DNA of 64,000 nt from Streptomyces sp. NL15-2K (GTDB lineage: Bacteria; Actinomycetota; Actinomycetes; Streptomycetales; Streptomycetaceae). Shown here in pieces: positions 9,254 through 18,526 of this stretch. Positions within the stretch are counted from its first letter, which is position 1. Each line of letters begins with the position of its first letter. The notes under the pieces are model-generated. The model did no database searches and was not told the DNA's origin. It worked only from the letters and a program-made list of their open reading frames with translations. The stretch lies in the NCBI RefSeq assembly GCF_030551255.1, contig NZ_CP130630.1, positions 248,001 through 312,000 of the forward strand. The letters are read 5' to 3'. The position numbers were made by a program, and so were the translations under genes.

Positions 9254-10201
9254 ATGAAGACAGCGAGGCAGGCCGCGCGTCAGCGCAGGCAAAGACGCAG
9301 GCTTGTGCTGGGCACCACCTTGGCCGTGACCGCCGCGGGCGTTCTCGCCTACCTGGTCATGGGGTTGCTCCCCGACCGCGAGGCGGAGGCAGGGCATGCC
9401 GCGACCGCGCCCGTCGCCACCACCCAGGTGAGAACCACCCCCACGACGGGCACCCCGAGCGCATCGGCGACCCCGCCCGCGACCGGCACACCGACGCCGA
9501 CAGCCGCCGCGACGACCGGTGCAGCACGCCCTTCGGCCACAGCCACCCCGCGGCCCCCGCGAACGGCGTCCACCACGCCATCGTTGGCAGGGCGGATTCG
9601 GCCCAACACCACCTACACGGGGGTCGCCACCGCCTACGAGGCCGACGACGGAGACGGCGCCTGCCTGTTCGGCCCGAGTGACGACCTCATGATCGCGGCG
9701 ATGAACACCACCGACTACGAGACGTCCAGGGCGTGCGGCGCGTACGTGCTCGTCCGCGCGGCCAACGGCAAGTCGATCACGGTACGTATCACCAACGAAT
9801 GCCCGCTGCCCTGCGCACCCGGGCAACTCGACCTCAGCCAACAGGCCTTCGCCAAGCTCGCCGACCTCAAGGTGGGCCGGATACCGATCACCTGGCAGCT
9901 GCTGAGTCCCAGCACATCCGACACGATCTCCATCAGATACAAGACCGGGTCCAGCCCTTATTGGTGCGGCATCCAGGCGATCGGCCACCGCAACCCGGTC
10001 GCGCGCCTGGAGGTCCGGACCAGCGGCGGCTGGCGGCAGTTGCCCCGCACCGAATACAACTACTTCATCTCCGCCAACGGCAGCGGGTGCGGCAGCTCGA
10101 TCAGAGTCACGGACATCTACGGAGAACAACTGACCATCACCGGGATCGCGCTGCGGCCGAACGTCGTGCAACCGACCGGCGTTCAGTTCGCCCGGCACTG
10201 A
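9254..10201 (+). CDS. Secreted or membrane-anchored expansin-like protein
   Basis: The product has 315 residues. The N-terminus is very basic (QRRQRRRLVLG) followed by a single hydrophobic segment, so it is exported or anchored. A Thr/Pro/Ala-rich linker of about 75 residues follows. Then comes a double-psi beta-barrel domain with expansin features (TYTGVATAYEADDGDGACLFGP, and VRITNECPLPCAPGQLDLS, HFD-like DLS). A C-terminal CBM63-like domain follows (ISIRYKTGSSPYWCGIQ to the end). Bacterial expansins loosen cellulose and plant walls without hydrolysis. I chose the ATG at 9254 because it precedes the basic signal region. An ATG at 9119 would add 45 residues with no signal features. Confidence 0.83.
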   Translation: MKTARQAARQRRQRRRLVLGTTLAVTAAGVLAYLVMGLLPDREAEAGHAATAPVATTQVRTTPTTGTPSASATPPATGTPTPTAAATTGAARPSATATPRPPRTASTTPSLAGRIRPNTTYTGVATAYEADDGDGACLFGPSDDLMIAAMNTTDYETSRACGAYVLVRAANGKSITVRITNECPLPCAPGQLDLSQQAFAKLADLKVGRIPITWQLLSPSTSDTISIRYKTGSSPYWCGIQAIGHRNPVARLEVRTSGGWRQLPRTEYNYFISANGSGCGSSIRVTDIYGEQLTITGIALRPNVVQPTGVQFARH

Positions 10202-10452
10202 CCCCACCGCGCACGCGTGCGTCTCTTTCACCGGAAGTCGGGGCGGCGACTGCCGATTCAGTTGACTGTCCGTCAGGGGCCGAGGCCGGCCGGCCTCCGC
10301 ACATCCACCGCCAGGCCCGACTGCCACGGGGGCACCTACTTCGCACGGGCGACGGCCGCCGCGACGACTGGTCCGTCGGCCGACACGGCCGAGTGCGACA
10401 TGCCGGTGTGAGCGCTGCGTCGGCGGGCCACGGAGCGCTCCGAGCGAGTCGG

Positions 10453-11784
10453 TCAGAACGGGCAGGTGTCCATCCAGCGCGTGACCAGGGATGTGTTGTT
10501 CTTGTCGGCGTCACGTACGGGACCGCACAGGAACGGGCTGAAGCGGGTGTCGGCACGCAGCCAGAGACTGAGGAACGACACGATCCACTTGCCCTGCTTG
10601 GCCTTGTTGCCGGAGCCCGTCATCGGGCACAGATGGTCGCCCGGAACCTCGATGTAGAGCTTCTCGGCGTGGGACATGGAGTTGTACCAGGGCACCGCGA
10701 AGTCGTCGCCGTGGGCGACAGGGTCGCTTTGACAGGTCAGGAAGAACGTGGGCTCGGTGACTGCGGAGAAGTTCTGGTTCGGGTAGTACGGGGCTGTGGG
10801 CACGCCCGCCCGGAAGAGCGCGTCGTCCCGGAGGGCTGCCATCACTCCCCCGCCGCCCATCGAGTGACCGACCGCGCCGAGCGTGCCGTTGACCTTCCCG
10901 GATATCGGGTTGCCGGTGGCGTCGCCGAGTGCGTGGAGCTGGGTGCCGGCGGCGGTGATCTGGCGGCCGCGCGAGGCGGGATCGTCGGTGAGTGTGTTGG
11001 TGCCGACGTTGATGACGACGAAGCCCCAGGAGGCGAGGCGGGGTGCGAGCCACTGCAGGTTCTGCTGTGTGCCCTGATAGCCGGGCATCAGTACGACGCC
11101 CGGGTAAGAGCCTCTGTTCGTGGGGTACGTGACCGTGCCGGAGCCGTACCCGGTTGGGCTGGGAACGGTGTAGGTGGCGGTGGTCAGCGGCCCGTTGGTG
11201 GCCTCGAGGGAAGCGGCCGTGGGGTCCGGGATTTCGTTGCCCGGAGGGGTGCCGCCACCGGAACCGTACACCTGGAACTCCCAGAGCGAGTAGCCGTAGG
11301 CGGTGCCGCGCTGGGTGCCGTGGAGGCGGACGTACCGGCCGTCGCCGTTCACGTCGAGGGTCTGCACGCCGCCGGTGCCGGTCGTGGTCGAGTAGATGGT
11401 GTTCCAGGTGGTGCCGTTGTCGGAGGTCTGGATCTGGAACGCGCGGGCGTACGCGGCCTCCCAGCGCAGCACCACTCGGCTGATGGTGGCTGTGGCGCCC
11501 AGATCGACTCCCAGCCACTGCGGATCGTTGAACGTGCTCGACCAGCGCGTCCCGGTGTTGCCGTCCACCGCCGCCGACGCGGGGGTTGACGCGTTCTCGG
11601 TGGACGAGGAGGTCGCGGGTTTGCCTTGGGACAGTAAGTCGACGGCGGCCGCCGGCGGGGCGGCGGCTGTCAGCAGAGTCAGCGCCAAGCCGATGGTGGT
11701 CGCCAGGGTGATCAGTGCCGTCATGGCACGGGGTCGGGTCCGTAACGGTGCGGCGGTGTGAGTGGAACGACTGGATGGACGCAT
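10453..11784 (-). CDS. Secreted F5/8-type C (discoidin) domain + polyester-hydrolase-like alpha/beta hydrolase
   Basis: The product has 443 residues. A long signal peptide ends at about 47 (PPAAAVDLL). Residues ~50-172 form a discoidin/CBM32-like carbohydrate-binding domain (TRWSSTFNDPQWLGVDLGA to LWEFQVYG). A Gly/Pro linker follows. Residues ~180-443 form an alpha/beta hydrolase of the cutinase/PET-hydrolase-like group: nucleophile elbow GHSMGGGG, aspartate region TCQSDPVAHGD, histidine in PGDHLCPM, and a late cysteine pair (FLCGPV ... DTCPF) in the place of the family's C-terminal disulfide. It probably cleaves polymer esters such as cutin at a bound polysaccharide surface; the substrate is inferred. 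It is followed by another secreted esterase gene on the same strand. Confidence 0.85.
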   Translation of the reverse strand: MRPSSRSTHTAAPLRTRPRAMTALITLATTIGLALTLLTAAAPPAAAVDLLSQGKPATSSSTENASTPASAAVDGNTGTRWSSTFNDPQWLGVDLGATATISRVVLRWEAAYARAFQIQTSDNGTTWNTIYSTTTGTGGVQTLDVNGDGRYVRLHGTQRGTAYGYSLWEFQVYGSGGGTPPGNEIPDPTAASLEATNGPLTTATYTVPSPTGYGSGTVTYPTNRGSYPGVVLMPGYQGTQQNLQWLAPRLASWGFVVINVGTNTLTDDPASRGRQITAAGTQLHALGDATGNPISGKVNGTLGAVGHSMGGGGVMAALRDDALFRAGVPTAPYYPNQNFSAVTEPTFFLTCQSDPVAHGDDFAVPWYNSMSHAEKLYIEVPGDHLCPMTGSGNKAKQGKWIVSFLSLWLRADTRFSPFLCGPVRDADKNNTSLVTRWMDTCPF

Positions 11785-11880
11785 TGTTTTACCTCCGGAT
11801 AGCGGTGAGAGCGCGGTAACCGGACAGCGGGGTGCGCCCGCACAGTGAGGGCTGCAAGGAGGGGGCGCCGCGGGCGGCGG

Positions 11881-13275
11881 CTACCGGGACTGTTCGAAGA
11901 GCCAGTCGATGACCACGTCGTTCTCATACGTCTGGGCCCATGCGAGGTGTGGGTTCACCGGTGTCGTTCCGGGCGTGTAGCTCGTGAACAGTACGTGGCT
12001 GCGCGCGTTGCGGGCCTGTCGTAGGAGGGCCCGGGACCGGGCCTCGAATTGTGCCTTCGGCAGATCGTTGGGCCATTCCCCACGGGTGACCCGTGCGCCG
12101 GCGGTCTCCAGCGCGTTCATCAGTGTCCAGGTGCCGGGCTTGCCGAACCGGCCCTCCCGGTAGGGGACGACCGGGTCGTCGACGGAGTGGTCGGCCCACA
12201 TCGGGATGTGCGTGATCCTGTCCATGGTGGCCGGGTCGCCCCAGCCGGCAGTGGGCAGGGCAGCCGCGAACATGTCGGGGCGCTTCGGCAGCAGGCTGTA
12301 GATTCCGCGCCCCCCTGATGACAGGCCGACGAGATAGAGCCGGGCTGTGTCCACGCTTCGGGAGTGCTCGCTCACGAAGGTGTCGATGAGTTCGATCAGC
12401 GCGGCCTGGACCTTGGCGTCGGTCCAGTCCGTGCCGTCGGGTCCGTCCATGGGGCGGGGCAGGGGGATCTGTGGAGAGAGGACGAACGCGGGGTCGCGGC
12501 GCTGCCGTTCCGGTTTGGCGAACGTGACCGCGATCCGGTTGGAAGTGAGCTGGGTCATGTTGTTGTCGGCGACTTCGCCACCGCCGTGCAGGGTGACGAC
12601 GAGTGGGTACCGCTTGCGCGTCTGCGGGTTCCGTACGAATCCCTCGGGCTGGTACAGCCTGAAGTCGAGTTCGAAACCTGCGGAGTCGGTGAAGGAACCG
12701 GCGGCGAAGTCGTCGACCACGGGAGTGATGACGTCGTCGTTCCGGCTCGCGAACGGACCAGCCTTGAGCACTGGTTCGCCTTCCCGGGTGTGCACGTCCG
12801 CCACTTGTCTGACGGAGTATGCGCGGTCGAGCGGAAGAGGGTCGGTGCCCGCGGCCCGCGCGCTGGAGTCGCTCGGGTCGAGTTCGATGATCAGGCGGTC
12901 CCCCGGCCGTCCTGGGCGAGATCGGTCGTCCACTTCGGCGGTGGTGCTGGGGTAGACCCGGGTCACAGTGCGAGCCGCTGTCTGCCCGCCCACAGTGGCC
13001 TTCACCTCGAAGGCCGAGGGAGGGATCACCTCGCCGCGTAGGTCAATGCGATACGCGTACTGGAGGGCGACGGCTGTCACCAGCCAGTTGTTCCTCGGCG
13101 TCACCCGCGTGACGAGGTCCGTTCGCAGGACCGGATTGCGTCCGGAGGTCACTTGTCGTCCTTGTGATGTGGCTGTCGTGGTGTCGGCGGCGGAGGCGGT
13201 TGCCGTGCTCAGGGCCGGCGCCGCGACCGCACCTGCCGTGACTGCGAGCGCCGTACGTCTGGTGATCCCTCTCAT
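11881..13275 (-). CDS. Secreted esterase with N-terminal Ig-like domain (PHB-depolymerase/prolyl-oligopeptidase-like)
   Basis: The start is the ATG at 13275 with GAGGAC upstream; a longer open frame to 13446 adds a non-typical proline/arginine-rich stretch. The product has 464 residues. It begins with a Tat-like signal (MRGITRRTALAVTAGAVAAP). An Ig-like N-terminal domain spans about 55-200. The catalytic alpha/beta hydrolase follows: PLVVTLHGGGE (oxyanion region), GLSSGGRGIYS (nucleophile serine), and a charge-relay region HSVDDPVVPY. A C-terminal histidine is expected in PVNPHLAW. This is the architecture of Ig-like-domain esterases. It is likely co-regulated with the downstream discoidin hydrolase, about 96 bp away, for extracellular polymer attack. 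Confidence 0.78.
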   Translation of the reverse strand: MRGITRRTALAVTAGAVAAPALSTATASAADTTTATSQGRQVTSGRNPVLRTDLVTRVTPRNNWLVTAVALQYAYRIDLRGEVIPPSAFEVKATVGGQTAARTVTRVYPSTTAEVDDRSRPGRPGDRLIIELDPSDSSARAAGTDPLPLDRAYSVRQVADVHTREGEPVLKAGPFASRNDDVITPVVDDFAAGSFTDSAGFELDFRLYQPEGFVRNPQTRKRYPLVVTLHGGGEVADNNMTQLTSNRIAVTFAKPERQRRDPAFVLSPQIPLPRPMDGPDGTDWTDAKVQAALIELIDTFVSEHSRSVDTARLYLVGLSSGGRGIYSLLPKRPDMFAAALPTAGWGDPATMDRITHIPMWADHSVDDPVVPYREGRFGKPGTWTLMNALETAGARVTRGEWPNDLPKAQFEARSRALLRQARNARSHVLFTSYTPGTTPVNPHLAWAQTYENDVVIDWLFEQSR

Positions 13276-13463
13276 GGGTCCTCGTCTCGGTCGGTGGGGC
13301 ACCCGGACCGGGTGCCTGGTGCGTGTGGATCCGTTCGCCCTGCTCCGGACTTCCGGAAACGGGCGGCGAGTTGGAGGCCTGAGCGGCATGTGCGGTGGCT
13401 GCCGGGGGGCCGCGGCCGGCGGGGACTCCGCTCGGGCCCGGGACACGGGTCACGGGTCACGGG

Positions 13464-14909
13464 TCACAGGGGGAACGCACCGGTCAGCAGGGCGCCTGCG
13501 GTCATGACCAGGGTGGTGGCGAAGGCCCAGCGGAAGATGAAGCGCTGGTGTTCGCCGAGCGACACACCGCTCATGCCGACCAGGATGAACGTGGACGCGG
13601 TGAGCGGACTGAGCGGGAACCCCGTGGTCATCTGGCCGAGAATGGCGGCCCGGGCGACTTCGGCCGGGTCCGTGCCGAAGCCCTGCGCGGTCTCGGCGAG
13701 TACGGGCAACACGCCGAAGTAGTAGGCGTCCGGGGTGAACACCAGACTCAGCGGCATGCCGGTGACGGCCACCGCCACGGGCAGGTGCGATCCGAAGGAG
13801 TCGGGGACGACGGAGACCAGCGTCTCGGCCATCTCGTCGATCATCTTGGTGCCGGTGAGGATCCCGGTGAGGACGCCGGCCGCGAAGATCATCGTGGTGA
13901 CGAGGACCACGCTCTTGGCGTGCTTGTCGAGCAGCGCCTGTTGCTGTTCCCAGGTGGGGTGGTTGACCAGCAGAGCGATCGCGAACCCGAGGACGAACAG
14001 CACCGGAAGCGGCATCACTTCCTGGATCAGGCAGACCAGGAGGGCGATGGTGAGCAGGAGATTGAAGATGTTCAGCCAGGTCCGCGGCAGCGGCGGGACC
14101 CGGACGGTGCCGGGCCCGTCCCCGGGAGCCCGGAGGGCCTGACGCTCCCCGTCGGCCGTCGCCGGAGTGGCGTGCCGACTCGACTCGGGGTCCGTGGTCG
14201 CCGTGAGCGTCGTCGAAGGGGCAGGTTCACGGTCGTCCCGCTCGTCCTCGCCCTCGCCCTCGCGCACGTCCGTGTCCGGACCCCCCGGGGACAGCGCACC
14301 GAGACGGTTGCGCTCCCGGCGGCCGAGCAGGTAGGAGGCCACCAGCACCCAGACGACACCGAAGCCCATCGCGGGCAGCACGGGGTTGAAGACCTCGGAA
14401 CTGTCCAGCTTCAGTGCCGCCATGGCTCGCACCGTCGGGCCACCCCAGGGGACCATGTTCATCACGCCCGCGCCCAGGCAGACGACGCCGGACAGCACAA
14501 GGGGGTTCATACCGAGCCTCTGGTAGACCGGCAGCAGTGCGGAGACGGTGATGAGGAAGGTGGAGGCACCGTCGCCGTCCAGGGCCACGCACAGCGTGAG
14601 GACGGCTGTGGCGACGGTGATCCGCAACGGGTCGCCACGCGCCACCCGCAACAGACCGCGGATCAGCGGGTCGAAGAGCCCGGCGTCCACCATCAGGCTG
14701 AAGTACAGGACCGCGAAGGCGATCATGATGCCGGTGGGGGCCACCTTGGACAGCCCACCGAGAGTCAGCTCGCCCAGATCGCCCGCGAATCCGCCGATGA
14801 GCGCCGCCAGCACCGGAAGCAGGATCAGAGCGACCAGTACCGAGGCGCGTTTGGTCATGGTGAGCAGCAGTAGGACGGCGATCGTGGCGAAGCCCAGGGC
14901 TGCCAGCAT
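13464..14909 (-). CDS. CitMHS-family citrate/dicarboxylate:metal symporter
   Basis: This 481-residue membrane protein has about 11-12 hydrophobic segments. A long hydrophilic, acidic central loop (about residues 205-275) separates the two halves, as in CitMHS carriers. Typical segments are DGDGASTFLITVSALLPVY, MNMVPWGGPTVRA and DAYYFGVLPVLAETA. The family imports citrate or related acids complexed with Mg2+ or Ca2+. It is divergent from a LysR regulator. A five-base-arm palindrome recurs before both this gene region and the CoA-transferase operon, so the three transcription units look like one substrate-responsive module. Confidence 0.92.
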   Translation of the reverse strand: MLAALGFATIAVLLLLTMTKRASVLVALILLPVLAALIGGFAGDLGELTLGGLSKVAPTGIMIAFAVLYFSLMVDAGLFDPLIRGLLRVARGDPLRITVATAVLTLCVALDGDGASTFLITVSALLPVYQRLGMNPLVLSGVVCLGAGVMNMVPWGGPTVRAMAALKLDSSEVFNPVLPAMGFGVVWVLVASYLLGRRERNRLGALSPGGPDTDVREGEGEDERDDREPAPSTTLTATTDPESSRHATPATADGERQALRAPGDGPGTVRVPPLPRTWLNIFNLLLTIALLVCLIQEVMPLPVLFVLGFAIALLVNHPTWEQQQALLDKHAKSVVLVTTMIFAAGVLTGILTGTKMIDEMAETLVSVVPDSFGSHLPVAVAVTGMPLSLVFTPDAYYFGVLPVLAETAQGFGTDPAEVARAAILGQMTTGFPLSPLTASTFILVGMSGVSLGEHQRFIFRWAFATTLVMTAGALLTGAFPL

Positions 14910-15041
14910 GGCGGCGCTCGCTTTCTCGGGGACGGCCCTCGGCGGCGGTGGGCGGGAACTGGGCGGGGGCGGGCCGAGGTGTTACGCGAGAGTTTCGGAG
15001 CACCGGCGGATCGGTGTCCAGCATCAAACCGAGATCTGTCC

Positions 15042-15056
15042 ATGCGATAAGCGCAT
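15042..15056. promoter_or_regulatory. Putative LysR operator, copy 1
   Basis: ATGCG-ATAAG-CGCAT, a perfect 5-bp inverted repeat in the transporter/lysR divergent gap, 35 bp before the lysR start. The same arms and spacing recur at 16045-16059. Inferred LysR-type site. Confidence 0.6.
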
Positions 15057-15090
15057 CAATTCAAGCGGTTGAGTCCTATGCTCGTCGGCC

Positions 15091-16017
15091 ATGGAGGCCA
15101 CCACCCTGCGTCAACTGGCGGCATACGCGGCCGTCGCCCGGGCCGCGAGCTTCACCGCGGCCGCCGCGGAGATGCACGTTTCCCAGTCCTCGCTCAGCCG
15201 CGCGGTCGCGGATCTGGAGCGACAGCTCGGCGTGCAACTCCTCGAACGGGACACCCGTAACGTGCAGTTGACCGCGGCGGGCGTCGAGGCCCTGCGTGTC
15301 GCCGAGCAGATCGTCACCGCTCACCGAGCGGGCATGAAGGAGCTCAGGCGATACCTGCTCGGCGAGTCGGGAACGGTCGCCGTGGCCACCCTTCCCTCCG
15401 TCGCGGCGGTGCTCCTGCCGCAGGTGATCTCCGACTTCCGTGAGCGGCGACCGCAGGTGGCGGTACGCCTCCTCGACGGCCTGGAGCGGTCGGTACTGGA
15501 CCGGGTCCTGTCCGGCGACGCCGACTTCGCGATCACCACTGTCGGTAACCCGCCGGAGCAGTTGGAGCACCGCCCTCTGGTCAGGGACCGCTTCGTCGCG
15601 GTGCTGCCGGAAGGCCACCCGCTCGCCGACCGCCACGAGATCGCCTGGGACGACCTGGCCCGACAGCCGTTCCTGGCTGTCGGGCGCGACTCGAGCGTGC
15701 GGCGGCTCACCGACGCGGCGTTCGCCCAGATCGACACGCACGCGGTACCGGCGGCCGAGGCGGGCAGTATCGCGACCGTGGGGGGACTGGTGACGGCCGG
15801 CCTCGGGGTGTCGGCGATGCCCGCTCTCGTGCTCCCGCTCATGGGTGCCGGACCCGTCGTCTGCCGTCCTCTGGTGGACCCCGTGGTGGACCGACGCCTG
15901 GACATCGCGGTGCGCGCTCGGCGAACGCTCCCGGCCGTGACGGAGCGGTTCCTTCAGACGCTCGAAGAGTTCCGCCTTCAGGGGCGTCCACTTCCGCCCG
16001 GGGTTTCGTGGGCCTGA
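15091..16017 (+). CDS. LysR-family transcriptional regulator
   Basis: The product has 308 residues. The N-terminal winged helix covers residues 1-60 (LRQLAAYAAVARAASFTAAAAEMHVSQSSLSRAVADLE is read as several helices). The C-terminal periplasmic-binding-protein-like effector domain spans about 90-295 (GTVAVATLPSVAAVLLP, then FVAVLPEGHPLA and VGGLVTAGLGVSAMPALV). It lies between the divergent CitMHS carrier and the CoA-transferase/lyase operon, and presumably activates both with an organic acid as co-inducer. Confidence 0.94.
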   Translation: MEATTLRQLAAYAAVARAASFTAAAAEMHVSQSSLSRAVADLERQLGVQLLERDTRNVQLTAAGVEALRVAEQIVTAHRAGMKELRRYLLGESGTVAVATLPSVAAVLLPQVISDFRERRPQVAVRLLDGLERSVLDRVLSGDADFAITTVGNPPEQLEHRPLVRDRFVAVLPEGHPLADRHEIAWDDLARQPFLAVGRDSSVRRLTDAAFAQIDTHAVPAAEAGSIATVGGLVTAGLGVSAMPALVLPLMGAGPVVCRPLVDPVVDRRLDIAVRARRTLPAVTERFLQTLEEFRLQGRPLPPGVSWA

Positions 16018-16044
16018 GGCCGCGTACGACACCCTCCCCAATTC

Positions 16045-16059
16045 ATGCGTTTTTCGCAT
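16045..16059. promoter_or_regulatory. Putative LysR operator, copy 2
   Basis: ATGCG-TTTTT-CGCAT, with the same arms and spacer length as the copy at 15042. It lies between the lysR stop and the CoA-transferase start. Confidence 0.6.
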
Positions 16060-16196
16060 TGATTGATGGCTGTCTGTTGCTCGACAGGCATTTCTCCGCT
16101 CCGGCAGTCTGAAGACAACGGCGACGGCCGTGCCGCACCAACGCGGACGACGCTGTCGGAGACCCACGTGGAACGGCAGGGCAAGGGAGCGCATCG

Positions 16197-17414
16197 GTGT
16201 CGGACGACGAGCGGAACACCACCGGAAGCGGGCAGTTGCACGGGCTGAAAGTGGTCGAGTTCGCCCATGTGGTGGCCGGTCCGCTGGCCGGCTCGATGCT
16301 CGCCGACCAAGGGGCCGACGTCGTACACGTAGAACCCCCCGGCGCCGGAGACGCGGCCCGCGCCATGGGGCCCCAACGTGACGGTGTTCCCCTGTGGTTC
16401 AAGGTCGCCGGCCGCAACAAACGCTCGGTCACCCTCGATCTGCACCACGAGGCCGGCCGACTCGTCGCCCACCGGCTCGTCGCCTGGGCGGACGTCGTCA
16501 TCGTCACCCTGCGCGCGGGACGCCTGCGCAACTGGGGACTCGACTGGGACTCCGTGCACCGGATCAACCCCCGGGCCGTACTGCTGCAGATCTCCGGCTT
16601 CGGCGCCACCTCGTCGCAGGCGGACGCCCCCGGCTTCGGCAAGATGGGCGAGGCACGCAGCGGAGTCGTGCACCTGACGGGTTTCCCCGACGGTCCTCCG
16701 GTCCACACCGGCTTCTCGCACGGCGATGCCGTGACCGGCCTGATGGGCGCCTACGCCGTCCTGGCCGCGCTCCACCGCCGCGACCATGACCCCGGGTTCG
16801 ACGGCGAGTGGATCGACCTCGCTCTCTTCGAGTCCCTGTTCCGACTCGTCGAGTGGCAGGTGATCGTCCACGACCAGTTGGGACGGGTGCCCGAACGCTC
16901 CGGCAACCAGTTGGCGGTCGCCCCCGGGGCCGTGATCAACACCTACCGTTCCCGCGACGACGAGTGGATCACGGTGACTTCCGCGACGCTGCGATCGGTC
17001 CGCAACATCGCCCGCCTGCTGGGGCTCCCCGAGAAGGACTTCACCACGGCTCAGCAACAGTACGACCGACGCGAACAGTTGGACGAGGGCCTGCGGAACT
17101 GGGTGGCGGAGCGCGGCACCGACGAGTGCCTCGAGGAGTTCGCCCGCGCCGAGGTCGTGGCCTCACGGGTGTTCGACGCCGCGGACATCGCCGCCGACCC
17201 CGTGTACGCCGAACGCGAGGACATCATCACCGTCGATGACCCCGACCTCGGCCCGGTGCGTATGCAGGCGGTGATCCCGCACTTCCGGCAGCGGCCCGGC
17301 CAGGTCTGGCGGACGGGGCCCGCCCTCGGGCAGGACAACCACCTCGTCTACGGGCAGTGGCTCGGACTCAGCGCGGACGAGCTGGCCGACCTGGAGAAGA
17401 GCGATGTCATCTGA
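16197..17414 (+). CDS. Family III (CaiB/BaiF) CoA-transferase
   Basis: The GTG start has AGGGAG about 9 nt upstream. The 405-residue product shows family III features: LKVVEFAHVVAGPLAGSMLADQGADV at the start, the loop GRNKRSVTLDL, VIVTLRAGRLRNWGLDW, and GFSHGDAVTGLMGAY. The aspartate in the last motif lies where the family's catalytic aspartate is expected. It would move CoA from a donor such as succinyl-CoA to an organic acid. It overlaps the start of a CitE-like lyase by 11 bp. Together with the carrier this suggests uptake, activation and cleavage of a hydroxy-di/tricarboxylate such as citramalate or malate. The substrate is inferred from context. Confidence 0.9.
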   Translation: MSDDERNTTGSGQLHGLKVVEFAHVVAGPLAGSMLADQGADVVHVEPPGAGDAARAMGPQRDGVPLWFKVAGRNKRSVTLDLHHEAGRLVAHRLVAWADVVIVTLRAGRLRNWGLDWDSVHRINPRAVLLQISGFGATSSQADAPGFGKMGEARSGVVHLTGFPDGPPVHTGFSHGDAVTGLMGAYAVLAALHRRDHDPGFDGEWIDLALFESLFRLVEWQVIVHDQLGRVPERSGNQLAVAPGAVINTYRSRDDEWITVTSATLRSVRNIARLLGLPEKDFTTAQQQYDRREQLDEGLRNWVAERGTDECLEEFARAEVVASRVFDAADIAADPVYAEREDIITVDDPDLGPVRMQAVIPHFRQRPGQVWRTGPALGQDNHLVYGQWLGLSADELADLEKSDVI

Positions 17415-18381
17415 GGCGTCTTCCAAGAGCCCTGCCGAGGTGGACGCGGGAGTGGTCGACCGGCCCCCGCTGCGCTCCCTGCTCTTCGTCCCCGGCACCA
17501 GAACCGACTGGCTGGCCAAGGCCCGGACGGCGGGCGCCGACGCGGCCATCCTCGACCTGGAGGACGCGGTGCCCGCCCCGGACAAGCTCGCCGCCCGTGC
17601 CCAGGTGGCCGACGCCGTCGCACAGGCCGCCGACACGTCGGCCGAACAGGCGGGACGAATGGCCCTGTTCGTCCGTGTCAACCCGCTGGACGACTGGGCG
17701 GGGGCCGAGGAACTGCGGGCGGTCGTACGGCCCGGGCTCGCCGGTGTCGTCCTTCCCAAGGTCGGCTGCGCTCAGGACGTGAGGCTTGCCGACCGGCTGC
17801 TGGGCTGGTGCGAACAGGAACAGGGCCTGCCGCCGGGACACATCGCCCTGGTGCCCCTGCTGGAGACGGCGCGCGGCCTGCGCGAGGCCTACGACATCGC
17901 CCAAGCCGCCTCGCGCATCGCCTACTTGGGCGCTCTCACCGCCCCCGGCGGCGACGTGGAACGCGCCGTCGGCTACCGATGGAGCGCAGAGGGAACCGAA
18001 ACCGTGGCACTGCGTTCCCGCGTCCTGCTGGACGCCAGGGCAGCCGGAGTGCCATGCCCGGTCAGCGGATTGTGGACACGCATCACCGACCTGCCGGGCC
18101 TACGCGGCTTCGCCGAACAGAACCGCTCCCTCGGCTACGAGGGCATGATGGCGATCCACCCCTCCCATGTCCCCGTGATCAACGAGGTGTTCTCTCCCAG
18201 CTCCGCCGAACTCGCCCGCTGCGCAGAGCTGGTCGCCGCGGTCGAGGCGGCACAGAGGGACGGGACGGGCGCCGTGACATTCCAAGGCGAGATGGTCGAC
18301 GAGGCCATGGCCCGCACGGCCCGCCTCGTGGTCGAACGACACGGGGCGCAGGTTCGGGTGGCGCGTACGAGTTCCGCGTAG
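17404..18381 (+). CDS. CitE/HpcH-family acyl-CoA lyase
   Basis: This 325-residue TIM-barrel protein of the citrate-lyase beta-subunit superfamily has RSLLFVPGTRTDWLAKA, AILDLEDAVP (metal-binding acidic motif), FVRVNPLD, VVLPKV, LLETARGL and the late MAIHPSHVPVINEVFSP motif. Relatives cleave malyl-CoA or citramalyl-CoA to acetyl-CoA plus glyoxylate or pyruvate. No citrate lyase alpha or gamma subunits are present, so it is not part of a classic citrate lyase. It is coupled to the CoA-transferase by overlap. Confidence 0.92.
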   Translation: MSSEASSKSPAEVDAGVVDRPPLRSLLFVPGTRTDWLAKARTAGADAAILDLEDAVPAPDKLAARAQVADAVAQAADTSAEQAGRMALFVRVNPLDDWAGAEELRAVVRPGLAGVVLPKVGCAQDVRLADRLLGWCEQEQGLPPGHIALVPLLETARGLREAYDIAQAASRIAYLGALTAPGGDVERAVGYRWSAEGTETVALRSRVLLDARAAGVPCPVSGLWTRITDLPGLRGFAEQNRSLGYEGMMAIHPSHVPVINEVFSPSSAELARCAELVAAVEAAQRDGTGAVTFQGEMVDEAMARTARLVVERHGAQVRVARTSSA

Positions 18382-18526
18382 AGGCCGCGGGCCCGCGCCC
18401 GTCCCAGGTCGCACCCGGCCGGCGACAGGGTCGTAGACGGCGTAGAGGCGCACCGCGTCACCCACGGCCGACGCCACCCGTCCCCCGTGCGCCGACACCG
18501 CCGTCGTGATGAACGGACGCTCGTGG

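Noticed and set aside
17404..18381. True citrate lyase beta subunit
   Set aside because: No alpha, gamma or accessory citrate lyase genes nearby; the partner is a family III CoA-transferase instead.
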